Origin: DATJFH01 sp035495815
GTDB taxonomy: Bacteria; Acidobacteriota; Terriglobia; Bryobacterales; Bryobacteraceae
DNA: 17,344 bases
Assembly (NCBI GenBank): GCA_035495815.1
Contig: DATJFH010000382.1
Location: 1 to 17,344 of the forward strand
Reading direction: 5' to 3'
The notes beneath the pieces were generated by a model. The model made no database searches, was not told where the DNA came from, and worked only from the letters and a program-made list of their open reading frames with translations. Numbering within the stretch: the stretch's first letter is position 1; each line of letters starts with the position of its first letter. Both the position numbers and the translations under genes were made by a program. This document shows positions 1 to 7,300 of the stretch, piece by piece.

Positions 1-1076
1 TCCGTCAGCCGGGCGGTCATCGCGGTGGCAAACTCGCCCTCGGCCCGGACGTAGTCCTTCATCTGATAAAACAGCATGCCCCTCTGGAAAAAAGCCTGGC
101 CCACGCTCCAGCTGGTGTCATTGTTGGCTCTGGCCGTCTGCGCCGCCAGTACATAATCAGCGAGCGCCGGCTGGTTGAGCCGCAGCGCCTCTTTCGACCG
201 GGCGCGCAGAAAAATCGCGTAGGAATTCGAGGGCGAAGCTTTCAAGCTGCTGTCGAAATAACCGATGGCCGCATCATAGCGCTGGCGGGAGTATTCGAGC
301 AAACCGGCCTGATACTGGATGACGCTGGTCTCGATCTTCGGCCCCAGCAGCGCGATCAGGTCCGGGTTGGCCGATTTTCCAGTCTGCTGCGATGCCGCCA
401 CCGCCTTCTGATAAAGCGACGCAGCCTCGTCCGGACGTTTCTGGTCCTGTGCCAGTTTCGCGCGCACCCACAGGCTGAGAGCAGCCGCGGGCGTTTTCTC
501 CAGGGCCTGCGCCGCCTGATCGTAGGCATTCCTCCGCCAGGCGAACCAGCCCAGCCACACTCTGGATACGTCGACCAGCGAATTACAAAAGACGGTCGAC
601 ATCAACGGCGTCGGCTGGCAGTTGGGATCGTTGACGATCGCTTCAAACTCCTTCTGGCTGTCGGGATGGTTATCCACCATTCGTCCCTGCTCCAGCCGGG
701 CGACCATCGCCAGCGCGCGCAGTCCGGCAGGAGGCCGGGTAACAGTCTTTTTCGGCCAGTTGGTGTGGGTGTCGGTAAAATCTCTGGCCGCGGCCTGAAA
801 AGTTTCCGAGCTGCCGTTCACCAACGCCCCGAACAGGCCGCAATAACCCTTGCGGTACTGCCAAAGATACCGGTCCTCGGCTCGCGCCACCGCCACGGCG
901 GCGGCGTTGGACTGCAGGCAGCTCATGGTGCTCTGTAAGCCGGGAACGGGCTCGGAATCCACTTTCAGGAAATCAGCCTGCGCGCGCGCCAGGATGGCGG
1001 CTGCCTGAGGTTGTCCGAACGCGGTCGCGCCCGCCAGGGAGAAAGCAATGGCGGCAAGTGTGGTGGGGAGCTTCAA
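1..1076 (-). CDS. Secreted TPR-repeat protein, 3' end cut by window edge
   Basis: An open minus-strand frame runs from about 1076 to the left edge without a stop (358 codons visible). It begins with a typical Sec signal peptide (MKLPTTLAAIAFSLAGATAFG), so the product is probably periplasmic or outer-membrane associated. The part at 1-310 has helix-turn-helix units of TPR type (for example YDAAIGYFDSSLKASPSN, then a unit around DYVRAEGEFATAM). The middle part is Ala/Gln-rich and helical with several Trp and Cys residues. TPR proteins are protein-binding scaffolds; no partner can be named. The start is chosen as TTG at 1076 because it opens the signal peptide. An in-frame stop at 1092-1094 limits any upstream extension, and a purine-rich GAGGG lies somewhat far upstream. 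It follows the aldo/keto reductase gene after 15 bases in the same direction, so the two are probably co-transcribed. Function is otherwise unknown. Confidence 0.75.
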   Translation of the reverse strand, partial: MKLPTTLAAIAFSLAGATAFGQPQAAAILARAQADFLKVDSEPVPGLQSTMSCLQSNAAAVAVARAEDRYLWQYRKGYCGLFGALVNGSSETFQAAARDFTDTHTNWPKKTVTRPPAGLRALAMVARLEQGRMVDNHPDSQKEFEAIVNDPNCQPTPLMSTVFCNSLVDVSRVWLGWFAWRRNAYDQAAQALEKTPAAALSLWVRAKLAQDQKRPDEAASLYQKAVAASQQTGKSANPDLIALLGPKIETSVIQYQAGLLEYSRQRYDAAIGYFDSSLKASPSNSYAIFLRARSKEALRLNQPALADYVLAAQTARANNDTSWSVGQAFFQRGMLFYQMKDYVRAEGEFATAMTARLT

Positions 1077-1091
1077 CGCAAAGATGACTGG

Positions 1092-1961
1092 TTACCCTCG
1101 CACCGACGCCGCCGGGATTTTCCTGACCACATCCGCCAGCTCCGCTCGGCTCTCCGACCCGATGGTGAAGCAGTCCACGCAATCGAGCGCCAGTGCGAAT
1201 TGCAAGCATTCATCCGTCTTGTCCCGCAGCTTGCCGGCGCCGAAAATCTTCATTCCCATGACGCCCTTGCCGGCCGCCTTCATCTGCCGCAGCACGGAGA
1301 TCACGGTCTGCGGGTCCGCGTCCATGGCCACTCCGGCCGGATTGATGCGGGCCAGATCCACCTGCACCCACGGCATGCGCGCGGCCACTTTGAGCGCGTC
1401 CAGCGTATGGCAGGACGTGCCGTGCGTTTTGACGACACCTTTTTCCCGGGCTTCCGACAGCACGTTCATGGCGCCTTTCTTCCGCTCCGGCCAATCGGCG
1501 TCCAACATGCAGTGCAACAGCACGATGTCGAGATAGTCCGTGCCGATCTCCCGGCGGTACCGGTCGAGCTCCGCCTTCATCTCCTTCTCTGTCGAGGCGC
1601 TGGTTTTGGTCATGATCGTGACCTTTTCCCGCGCCACTCCCTTGAGCGCCTCTTTCAGGTGGGGATGCGTCCCGTACTGATCGGCCGAATCCCAGAAAGT
1701 GACGCCCTGATCGAAGCCGGCGCGGAACAGATCGGCCACGCCCGCCAGGCCCAGTTTCTTGGTCTGGTTGGAACTGCCGCCGGAACCGTTGGTGCCGGTG
1801 CCCATTGCCAGGCGGCTCAGGGGCACGCCCATGGGGCCGAGCTTGATACGATCGGTCGCGTATTTCTTCTTCGTGCCGGCGAACAGGTGATGGGGAAACG
1901 GATTCAGGGCAATGCCGCCCGCGGCCGCCGAGCTGGCGCGGAAGAAATCGCGTCGATTCAT
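1092..1961 (-). CDS. Tat-exported aldo/keto reductase
   Basis: This 289-residue protein belongs to the aldo/keto reductase superfamily, NAD(P)H-dependent (beta/alpha)8-barrel oxidoreductases that reduce aldehydes and ketones. The catalytic tetrad is visible: Asp91 and Tyr96 in DSADQYG, Lys119 in IMTKT, His150 in LLHCM. The late segment FTIGSES is where this group contacts the cofactor phosphate. The N-terminus NRRDFFRASSAAAGG is a twin-arginine signal, implying export of the folded protein, possibly with cofactor already bound. No C-terminal iron-sulfur domain is seen, although related Tat-type members often carry one. The ATG at 1959-1961 is supported by a near-consensus ribosome binding site at 1966-1973. 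It is first in a pair with the secreted TPR gene and divergent from the GGT-family gene. The substrate is unknown. The family call is firm; the export is inferred from the motif. Confidence 0.9.
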   Translation of the reverse strand: MNRRDFFRASSAAAGGIALNPFPHHLFAGTKKKYATDRIKLGPMGVPLSRLAMGTGTNGSGGSSNQTKKLGLAGVADLFRAGFDQGVTFWDSADQYGTHPHLKEALKGVAREKVTIMTKTSASTEKEMKAELDRYRREIGTDYLDIVLLHCMLDADWPERKKGAMNVLSEAREKGVVKTHGTSCHTLDALKVAARMPWVQVDLARINPAGVAMDADPQTVISVLRQMKAAGKGVMGMKIFGAGKLRDKTDECLQFALALDCVDCFTIGSESRAELADVVRKIPAASVRG

Positions 1962-1965
1962 AAAT

Positions 1966-1973
1966 CACCTCCT
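1966..1973 (-). promoter_or_regulatory. Strong Shine-Dalgarno of the aldo/keto reductase gene
   Basis: The minus strand reads AGGAGGTG four bases before the ATG (AGGAGGTGATTTATG). This is almost perfectly complementary to the 16S rRNA tail, fixes the start at 1961, and stands out because most genes in this window have weak sites. Confidence 0.8.
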
Positions 1974-2027
1974 GTAACCGCACGGTATCACAATCGCGGG
2001 CGGTGGCGCCAGAGATTGCGCATCCGC

Positions 2028-2033
2028 TATAAT
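2028..2033 (+). promoter_or_regulatory. Possible -10 box (TATAAT) upstream of the GGT-family gene
   Basis: A perfect TATAAT lies 15 bases before the ATG at 2049, in the 87-base gap between divergent genes. No convincing -35 element sits 16-18 bases upstream. If used, transcription would begin near 2040, leaving only a very short leader before 2049 and favouring that start or a later in-frame one. This is a motif match only. Confidence 0.35.
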
Positions 2034-2048
2034 CGCCTGTTCCATGAC

Positions 2049-3761
2049 ATGTCGGCTCACATCCATAATGCGGCGCAGGGTCTGATTCTCTTTTGGTTCT
2101 GCATGCCGTCTCCAGCTCAAGACCGGTCTGAAGCGCGTTCGATGGTGATTTCCCGGCACGGGATTGTAGCCACCAGCCAGACGCTGGCCTCGCAGGCCGG
2201 CGCTCAAGTGCTGGCCCGCGGAGGCACGGCAATGGACGCCGCCATCGCGGCCAACGCGGCGCTCGGCGTGGTCGAGCCCATGAGCAACGGCGTGGGTGGC
2301 GACCTGTTCGCCATTTACTGGGAAGCGAAGACCGGCAGGCTCACCGGTATCAATGCCAGCGGATGGGCGCCGGCGGCCATGTCGCTCGAGGCTTTAAAGA
2401 GCAAAGGCCACAACAAAGTTCCCGAGGAAGGGATTCACTCGGTCACCGTGCCGGGCTGCACGGCGGGCTGGGAGAAGCTGCACAGGAAATTCGGCCGCCT
2501 GAGCTGGGCGGAGCTGTTCCGGCCGGCCATCTATTACGCCGAGGAGGGATTCCCGGTTACCGAGATCATTCAGGGACACTGGCGCGCCTCCACGTCCAAG
2601 CTCGGGTCGGACCAGGGCGCGCGCAGGCTCTTTCTAAAAGATGGCATGGCGCCGGCGGTCGGTGACGTATTTCGCAATGCCGACCTTGCGAAAACCCTGC
2701 GGCTCATCGCCGGGGGGGGCGCCGCGGCCTTCTATAAAGGACCGATCGCCAAAGCCATGCTGGCCACCTCTGACAAACTGGGCGGGACCCTGGCTTCCGC
2801 CGATTTCAGCGAATTCGAAGCCGAATGGGTCGAACCGATCTCGACCGAATACCGGGGGTGGAAGATCTACGAGCTGCCGCCGAACGGGCAGGGCGTGGCC
2901 GCGCTGGAAATGCTCAACATCATGGAAGCGTTTCCGCTCTTTCAATATCGCGCGCAGGCTCCCGAAGCCCTGCACGCCAAAATCGAGGCGCAGAAGCTGG
3001 CGTATTCGGACCTGCAGCGCTACATCGCCGATCCGCGTTTCGCCAAAATTCCCCTGGACGGGCTCTTGTCCAAGGAATACGGCCGGGAGCGGGCTTCCCT
3101 GGTGGATCCCATGACGGCGCGCTGCCAAGTGAGCCCGGGCGCCCCTCCCCGGCCCGGCGGCGATACGATCTATCTCTCGGTGGTGGACCGGGACGGCAAT
3201 ATCGCGTCCTTGATTCAGAGCCTGTATTTGAGCTTCGGCTCCGGCGTCCTGGTGGAGGGCATGGGATTCCACTTGCAGAACCGGGGAGCGCTGTTCGAAA
3301 TGGACCCGGAGCATCCCAATGCGGTCGCGCCGCGCAAGCGCCCGCTCCACACCATCATCCCGGCGTTCATGGAGAAGGACAATATCCATATCGGATTCGG
3401 CATCATGGGCGGCTATAACCAGGCCCAGGCCCACGCGCAGTTCGTCTCCAATCTGGTCGATCACAACATGAATATTCAAGGGGGCCTGGAGGCGGCGAGG
3501 TTTACGAAGCTATCGTTCGGCGGCTGCGACGTGATGATCGAGAACCGTATTCCCGAGGAGGTCCGGGAGGCGCTGACCCGGAAAGGGCACAGGCTCGACG
3601 TGCTGGGGGATTATTCCTCCGTAATGGGCGGCGGCCAGGCGGTTCTGCACGATTCCAAGGCGAGAGTGAATTATGGAGCGTCTTCGCCGCGGAAGGACGG
3701 CGCCGCGGTGCCCGAGTCCCCTCCTTATTTTCAGGCGCCGGCGGTCAGGCGGAAGAAATAA
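2049..3761 (+). CDS. Gamma-glutamyltranspeptidase-family Ntn-hydrolase (YwrD-like)
   Basis: The 570-residue product matches the gamma-glutamyltranspeptidase family, proenzymes that cleave themselves into two chains. The N-terminal chain shows LASQAGAQVLARGGTAMDAA and the VVEPMSNGVGGDLF block. The expected autocleavage and nucleophile site is Thr373 in GGDTIYLSVVDRDGN, and the GG pair of the oxyanion region is in GIMGGYNQ. Residues binding the glutamyl carboxylate in E. coli GGT (Arg114, Asn411, Gln430, Asp433) are not conserved; the last three align with Tyr393, Arg412 and Leu415. The lid loop is about 12 residues shorter, as in YwrD-type proteins. Glutathione is therefore not a safe substrate call. 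The start is uncertain. ATG 2049 gives a weak signal-like stretch ending near SPAQ; ATG 2103 or ATG 2142 (MVISRHGIV, near the family's usual N-terminus) are alternatives, and none has a good ribosome binding site. The open frame upstream to 1011 overlaps the reductase gene and is not coding. Confidence 0.88.
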   Translation: MSAHIHNAAQGLILFWFCMPSPAQDRSEARSMVISRHGIVATSQTLASQAGAQVLARGGTAMDAAIAANAALGVVEPMSNGVGGDLFAIYWEAKTGRLTGINASGWAPAAMSLEALKSKGHNKVPEEGIHSVTVPGCTAGWEKLHRKFGRLSWAELFRPAIYYAEEGFPVTEIIQGHWRASTSKLGSDQGARRLFLKDGMAPAVGDVFRNADLAKTLRLIAGGGAAAFYKGPIAKAMLATSDKLGGTLASADFSEFEAEWVEPISTEYRGWKIYELPPNGQGVAALEMLNIMEAFPLFQYRAQAPEALHAKIEAQKLAYSDLQRYIADPRFAKIPLDGLLSKEYGRERASLVDPMTARCQVSPGAPPRPGGDTIYLSVVDRDGNIASLIQSLYLSFGSGVLVEGMGFHLQNRGALFEMDPEHPNAVAPRKRPLHTIIPAFMEKDNIHIGFGIMGGYNQAQAHAQFVSNLVDHNMNIQGGLEAARFTKLSFGGCDVMIENRIPEEVREALTRKGHRLDVLGDYSSVMGGGQAVLHDSKARVNYGASSPRKDGAAVPESPPYFQAPAVRRKK

Positions 3762-3863
3762 ACCTGCGCACGGCCAGCTTGAGGCTCGGTAATCAGGCGC
3801 TTCAAGTTTTCGATCGAGCGTTACCGGGGTGGGATTCGGTTCGTGGAATTTTGCGTCTCCCGT

Positions 3864-4928
3864 CTACAACACGCATCCGTTGACCTCGCACCTGTGATCC
3901 AACGCTTCCTGATACCCTTGCTGGATCATCTGGCGAATCCGGTTCGAATTGAAGTTCAGCATTCCGAATACCCCGCCCATATCCGCCTCGGGGCGGTAGA
4001 CGTGGACCTGAATCCTGCGGTGCTCCGGGTCGTTCGGCAGCGCCTTGTTGACCGCCTTCGCCAGCTTCAGGTCTGTATCGATACGGCTGGAATTGGTGAT
4101 ATTCAGCAGCCGCTCCATGGTATCCAGCGTGTTGGGCAGGGTGGACGGCGGCACGTCGGCGATAGCCGGATCGAGCGCGATCACGTGGATCACGTCCGCG
4201 CCCAGATCGATGGCCGCCTTGAGCGGCGTATTCATCAGCAAACCTCCGTCTACGTATGGGTCTCCGTTGATCTGAATCGGTGGAAAGATTCCCGGAATCG
4301 CCGCCGACGCGAGCACGGCGTCGTGCGTGATATCGGGATTTTCGAAGATTTTCAGCTCGCCGGTTTTCCAATTGGTGGCTGCAATCCGGATCTGGAGGGC
4401 GGAATTCCGGATCGCGTCGATCACCACGGTGCGTTTCACCAGATTTTGATACGGCTCGGTCGAGACCAGGGAGCTCAGGTCGAAAAGCTCGAGTGTCCTG
4501 CGGTCCAGGGGCTCATGGCTGGTGGCCATGGCGCCGAGACGGGTGAGCATATCGGAAGCGAAGAAAGAGACATCGGCGGCGGCCCACTGGAAGGACTCGG
4601 CCGGATGCCGGCTGAGCCGGGTGGTATCGAGATAGCGGCGCAGATCACCTCGCAGGTAATAGCAGCCGTTGCCGCCGCGCTCGGGCGACTCCATGACTTC
4701 CGAGAGCCAGACGCTCTCCAGATGGTCGGCGCGTTCCCGGGGACCGCGCGCATCGGCCGAGAGCAGCACTGCCGCGTTGTACGCGCCCGCCGACGTGCCG
4801 GTGAAAATCTGCGGAGCGAGGGGCTCGCCGTTCGTCACCCTCGCATGGCCGCCCATCAGCGCTTTGAGTACGCCTACCTCGAATGCGCCGTATGCTCCGC
4901 CTCCGGAAAGGGTAATTGCATGGGGCAC
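3864..4928 (-). CDS. Patatin-like phospholipase
   Basis: This 354-residue protein is a patatin-family acyl hydrolase, expected to cleave acyl esters of membrane lipids with a Ser-Asp dyad. The oxyanion loop SGGGAYG is at residues 8-14, the nucleophile elbow GTSAG holds Ser46, and the catalytic Asp227 is in VDGGLL, which is the complete active site. There is no signal peptide or membrane segment, so it is probably cytoplasmic or membrane-peripheral; a Cys pair lies near the C-terminus. The start must be GTG at 4928: an in-frame TGA stands directly before it and the oxyanion loop begins eight residues later. No clear ribosome binding site precedes it. It converges on the GGT-family gene (102-base gap) and diverges from the deoxyhypusine-synthase-like gene with only 23 bases between starts. 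The lipid substrate cannot be read from the sequence. Confidence 0.9.
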   Translation of the reverse strand: MPHAITLSGGGAYGAFEVGVLKALMGGHARVTNGEPLAPQIFTGTSAGAYNAAVLLSADARGPRERADHLESVWLSEVMESPERGGNGCYYLRGDLRRYLDTTRLSRHPAESFQWAAADVSFFASDMLTRLGAMATSHEPLDRRTLELFDLSSLVSTEPYQNLVKRTVVIDAIRNSALQIRIAATNWKTGELKIFENPDITHDAVLASAAIPGIFPPIQINGDPYVDGGLLMNTPLKAAIDLGADVIHVIALDPAIADVPPSTLPNTLDTMERLLNITNSSRIDTDLKLAKAVNKALPNDPEHRRIQVHVYRPEADMGGVFGMLNFNSNRIRQMIQQGYQEALDHRCEVNGCVL

Positions 4929-4951
4929 TCAACAGCTATCATACAGAAGGA

Positions 4952-6205
4952 ATGTCCCAGCCCGATCACTCCTCCCGGCGCCGTCGCGCCGTAGAGGTCC
5001 GCCGCGTGGATCAATGCCGGAATCTGGACGAACTGTTCCGGCATTGCCTTCCGGCTTTCGGCGGCGCCTTTCTCCGCCGGATCTATACCATTCTGGATCA
5101 GGCGATCGGGATGGGGTGCCCCATAACGCTTTCCATCGCCGGACCGGTCACCGTTTCGGGCCAGCACCAGGCATGGCTGATTCCACTGCTCGAAACCGGC
5201 TGGATCGCTTATCTCAGCACCACCGACGCCGTTTGCTACCACGACGGGCATCGCAGCCTGAACGGACGCCGCGACCCCATTCACGAAGTCCCGATTTTTG
5301 GGGACGACGGCGCCCTGCGAGATGAGAAGACCATCCGGGTTACCGACATGGCCTTCGACGAGGACGTCCTGATGGATCAGGACCGCTTCCTGAGCGCGGC
5401 GCTCGAGCGGCCGGAATTCCAGCGCAAGATGACGGGCACAGAGCTGCGGTACCGCCTGGGAGCGCTTTACGGCGAGCAGGAGCGCCGCAATGCCGTTGCT
5501 CCCGGTCTGCTGGCCACCTGCCACCGGCTGGCCATGCCGGTCTTCGTCGGCGCGCCGGGCGATGGCAGCGTGTTCCTGAATTCCATGAAGCTGTGGGCCA
5601 TGAGGCAGGCAGGCCTGATCCCCGAATATGGCTTCGATCTCGACCTGCACGCCGAGGTATTCGAATCCTGCGCCTATCACTACTGGGGTTTGTTCGAGCA
5701 TCCGGCCCATGCGCTGGGGACCGTCATCCTGGGCGGCGGCGTCCCGAAGAACTACAATCTGCAGCCCGAGCCGGCGTTGGGCCAGATTCTGGGATTGCCT
5801 GACGTGCGTGGCTACCAATATGACGTCCAGATCGTGACGGCGCCGGTGACGGACGGATCGCTGTCTTCCTGTCCCCCGGCGGAAGCGGTCACCTGGGGGA
5901 AGGTGGATAAGGACACCTACCAGCAATCGACCGAGAGCATGCAGGCGGATTACTCCGTGGTGATACCGTTTCTGGTGAAAGCGCTGCTCGATAATCGCGA
6001 GCGGTACGCCACCCTGGCCGAGAGCATGGGGGAAGAGGCGCTGTTCGAACAGGAGCCGAAAGCGCGCGGGTATTTGCGTTCGAGGGAAGGCTACCGGCTG
6101 TTCACCGCCCGCGAGGCACTTACAAAACGGCTGCTGGACCAGGTGCGGAACAACAAGGAGTGGCTGCTGGAGAGCCTTCAATACCCGGTTCAGAGCCTGG
6201 CGTAA
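4952..6205 (+). CDS. Deoxyhypusine synthase-like protein (possible polyamine aminobutyl transferase)
   Basis: The 417-residue product has the fold signature of deoxyhypusine synthase: a nucleotide-binding region from CPITLSIAGPVTVSG to LSTTDAV, then DGSVF, GGGVPKNYN and EAVTWGKV. Lys317 in WGKV corresponds to the lysine (human Lys329) that carries the aminobutyl group from spermidine. Glu311 and Trp315 are also kept, while human His288 and Asp316 correspond to Asn267 and Leu304. Bacteria lack eIF5A, so true hypusination is unlikely. Bacterial relatives are thought to move aminobutyl groups between small polyamines, for example in homospermidine formation; this is inference. Length suits the family. 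ATG 4952 follows AGAAGG too closely for an ideal site; ATG 4916 would overlap the patatin start, and GTG 5006 has a GAGG at better spacing. No other polyamine gene is nearby. Confidence 0.8.
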   Translation: MSQPDHSSRRRRAVEVRRVDQCRNLDELFRHCLPAFGGAFLRRIYTILDQAIGMGCPITLSIAGPVTVSGQHQAWLIPLLETGWIAYLSTTDAVCYHDGHRSLNGRRDPIHEVPIFGDDGALRDEKTIRVTDMAFDEDVLMDQDRFLSAALERPEFQRKMTGTELRYRLGALYGEQERRNAVAPGLLATCHRLAMPVFVGAPGDGSVFLNSMKLWAMRQAGLIPEYGFDLDLHAEVFESCAYHYWGLFEHPAHALGTVILGGGVPKNYNLQPEPALGQILGLPDVRGYQYDVQIVTAPVTDGSLSSCPPAEAVTWGKVDKDTYQQSTESMQADYSVVIPFLVKALLDNRERYATLAESMGEEALFEQEPKARGYLRSREGYRLFTAREALTKRLLDQVRNNKEWLLESLQYPVQSLA

Positions 6206-6271
6206 GCCGGGCGTGTGAAGCTTTAGAAAGTCAGCGAGACGGCCTGACCTGCCGGTGATATCTTGAACTGC

Positions 6272-7294
6272 ATGTCACTGTGTGCTTTCCTGCTGTTTGC
6301 CGCGCTCATGCAGGCGTCCGGGATCGACCGGCCGCAGCCATACCGCGCGGCGCGCGCCTCGAGCGGGGCGGCCGACGGATCGAACGCCGACTCCGTGCGC
6401 GTGGCCCCTAAGTCGGCCCACACGGTGGCTGAAATCCAGGGCGCGGGACGCATCGCGCACATGTGGTTCACGCTGGCCTCACCGGCGCCCGATTACCTTT
6501 CCACCACCAGGCTGGAGATTTTCTGGGACGGGTCGGACAAGCCATCCGTCGATGCCCCTTTCGGCGCCTTCCACCTGCTTGGACATAACCACGTCCGCCA
6601 GGTCAACAGCGCTCTGGTCACCGTGGAAGCGAGGCCGGACCTGAATCACAATTTGCCGAACAAGAATGTCGGCGGCTTCAACAGCTACTTCCCGATGCCG
6701 TACGCCCGCGGCGCGCGCATCGTGTTGGAAAACGGTTCCGCCGAACCGCTTACCGTCTATTACCAGATCGATTACCAGCAATGGCCCTCCGCGCCGAGTC
6801 CGTTACGTTTCTTCGCGGTTCACCGCGCGACCGCGCCCGAGAAGTATCCCGGTCCGCAAGCCGGGCAGCGCGACGCCAGGAATCCGGACGGCCGCGACAA
6901 TCACGTGATCCTCGCCGCCGAAGGGCGCGGCCACTACCTGGGCGTATCGCTTTCGGTGGACGCCAGCGGCGCGGGCTGGTGGGAGGGCGACGAGATGATC
7001 TGGATCGACGGCGAGAAGCGTCCGTCCATTCTGGGAACCGGAACCGAGGACTACTTCGGCGGAGCCTGGGGGTTCCGCCGCGAGTACACCATGCCCTTTC
7101 ATGGCGTTTCCTACTTAGAAAAAGTTCCGGATCGAGCCGACTGGCAGGCAGGCCGCTACACGGTTTACCGCTGGCACGAAAAGGATCCGATTCCGTTCAC
7201 CAAGGGCATTCGCGTCTCCATCGAGCGCGGCCACAACAATCACCGGCGCGACAGCGGGTATCGCAGCGTGGCTTACTATTACCGCTCGCGTTGA
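6272..7294 (+). CDS. Secreted DUF2961 / GH172 family protein
   Basis: The protein (340 residues from ATG 6272) is a DUF2961 member, the family now classified as glycoside hydrolase family 172. Characterised members act on difructose dianhydride I/alpha-fructofuranosides or mycobacterial D-arabinan. The family hallmark GTGTEDYFGGAWGF is at about 255-268. Two acidic candidates, Glu238 (WWEGDE) and Glu259 (GTED), lie 21 residues apart, the spacing I recall for the catalytic pair of the bifidobacterial founder. The jelly-roll region begins near HMWFTLASP. The N-terminus MSLCAFLLFAALMQASG is a signal peptide, so it is periplasmic or secreted. TTG 6263 is an alternative start with a GGTGAT just upstream. 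No transporter or sugar gene accompanies it; it converges on the VCBS gene with a 6-base gap. The family call is good; the substrate is unknown, and furanoside cleavage is inference. Confidence 0.85.
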   Translation: MSLCAFLLFAALMQASGIDRPQPYRAARASSGAADGSNADSVRVAPKSAHTVAEIQGAGRIAHMWFTLASPAPDYLSTTRLEIFWDGSDKPSVDAPFGAFHLLGHNHVRQVNSALVTVEARPDLNHNLPNKNVGGFNSYFPMPYARGARIVLENGSAEPLTVYYQIDYQQWPSAPSPLRFFAVHRATAPEKYPGPQAGQRDARNPDGRDNHVILAAEGRGHYLGVSLSVDASGAGWWEGDEMIWIDGEKRPSILGTGTEDYFGGAWGFRREYTMPFHGVSYLEKVPDRADWQAGRYTVYRWHEKDPIPFTKGIRVSIERGHNNHRRDSGYRSVAYYYRSR

Positions 7295-7300
7295 ACGTCT

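Noticed and set aside
1011..2048. Open plus-strand frame extending the GGT-family gene by 346 residues upstream
   Set aside because: It lies antisense to the reductase and TPR genes, reads as His/Arg/Gly-rich nonsense, and the GGT domain begins only after about 2100.
3843..4994. 383-residue plus-strand open frame opposite the patatin gene
   Set aside because: Patatin has a complete catalytic set on the minus strand; this frame has no recognisable domain.
4874..6181. 435-residue minus-strand open frame opposite the DHS-like gene
   Set aside because: High-GC shadow; its residues show no domain, while the plus strand encodes a recognisable family.
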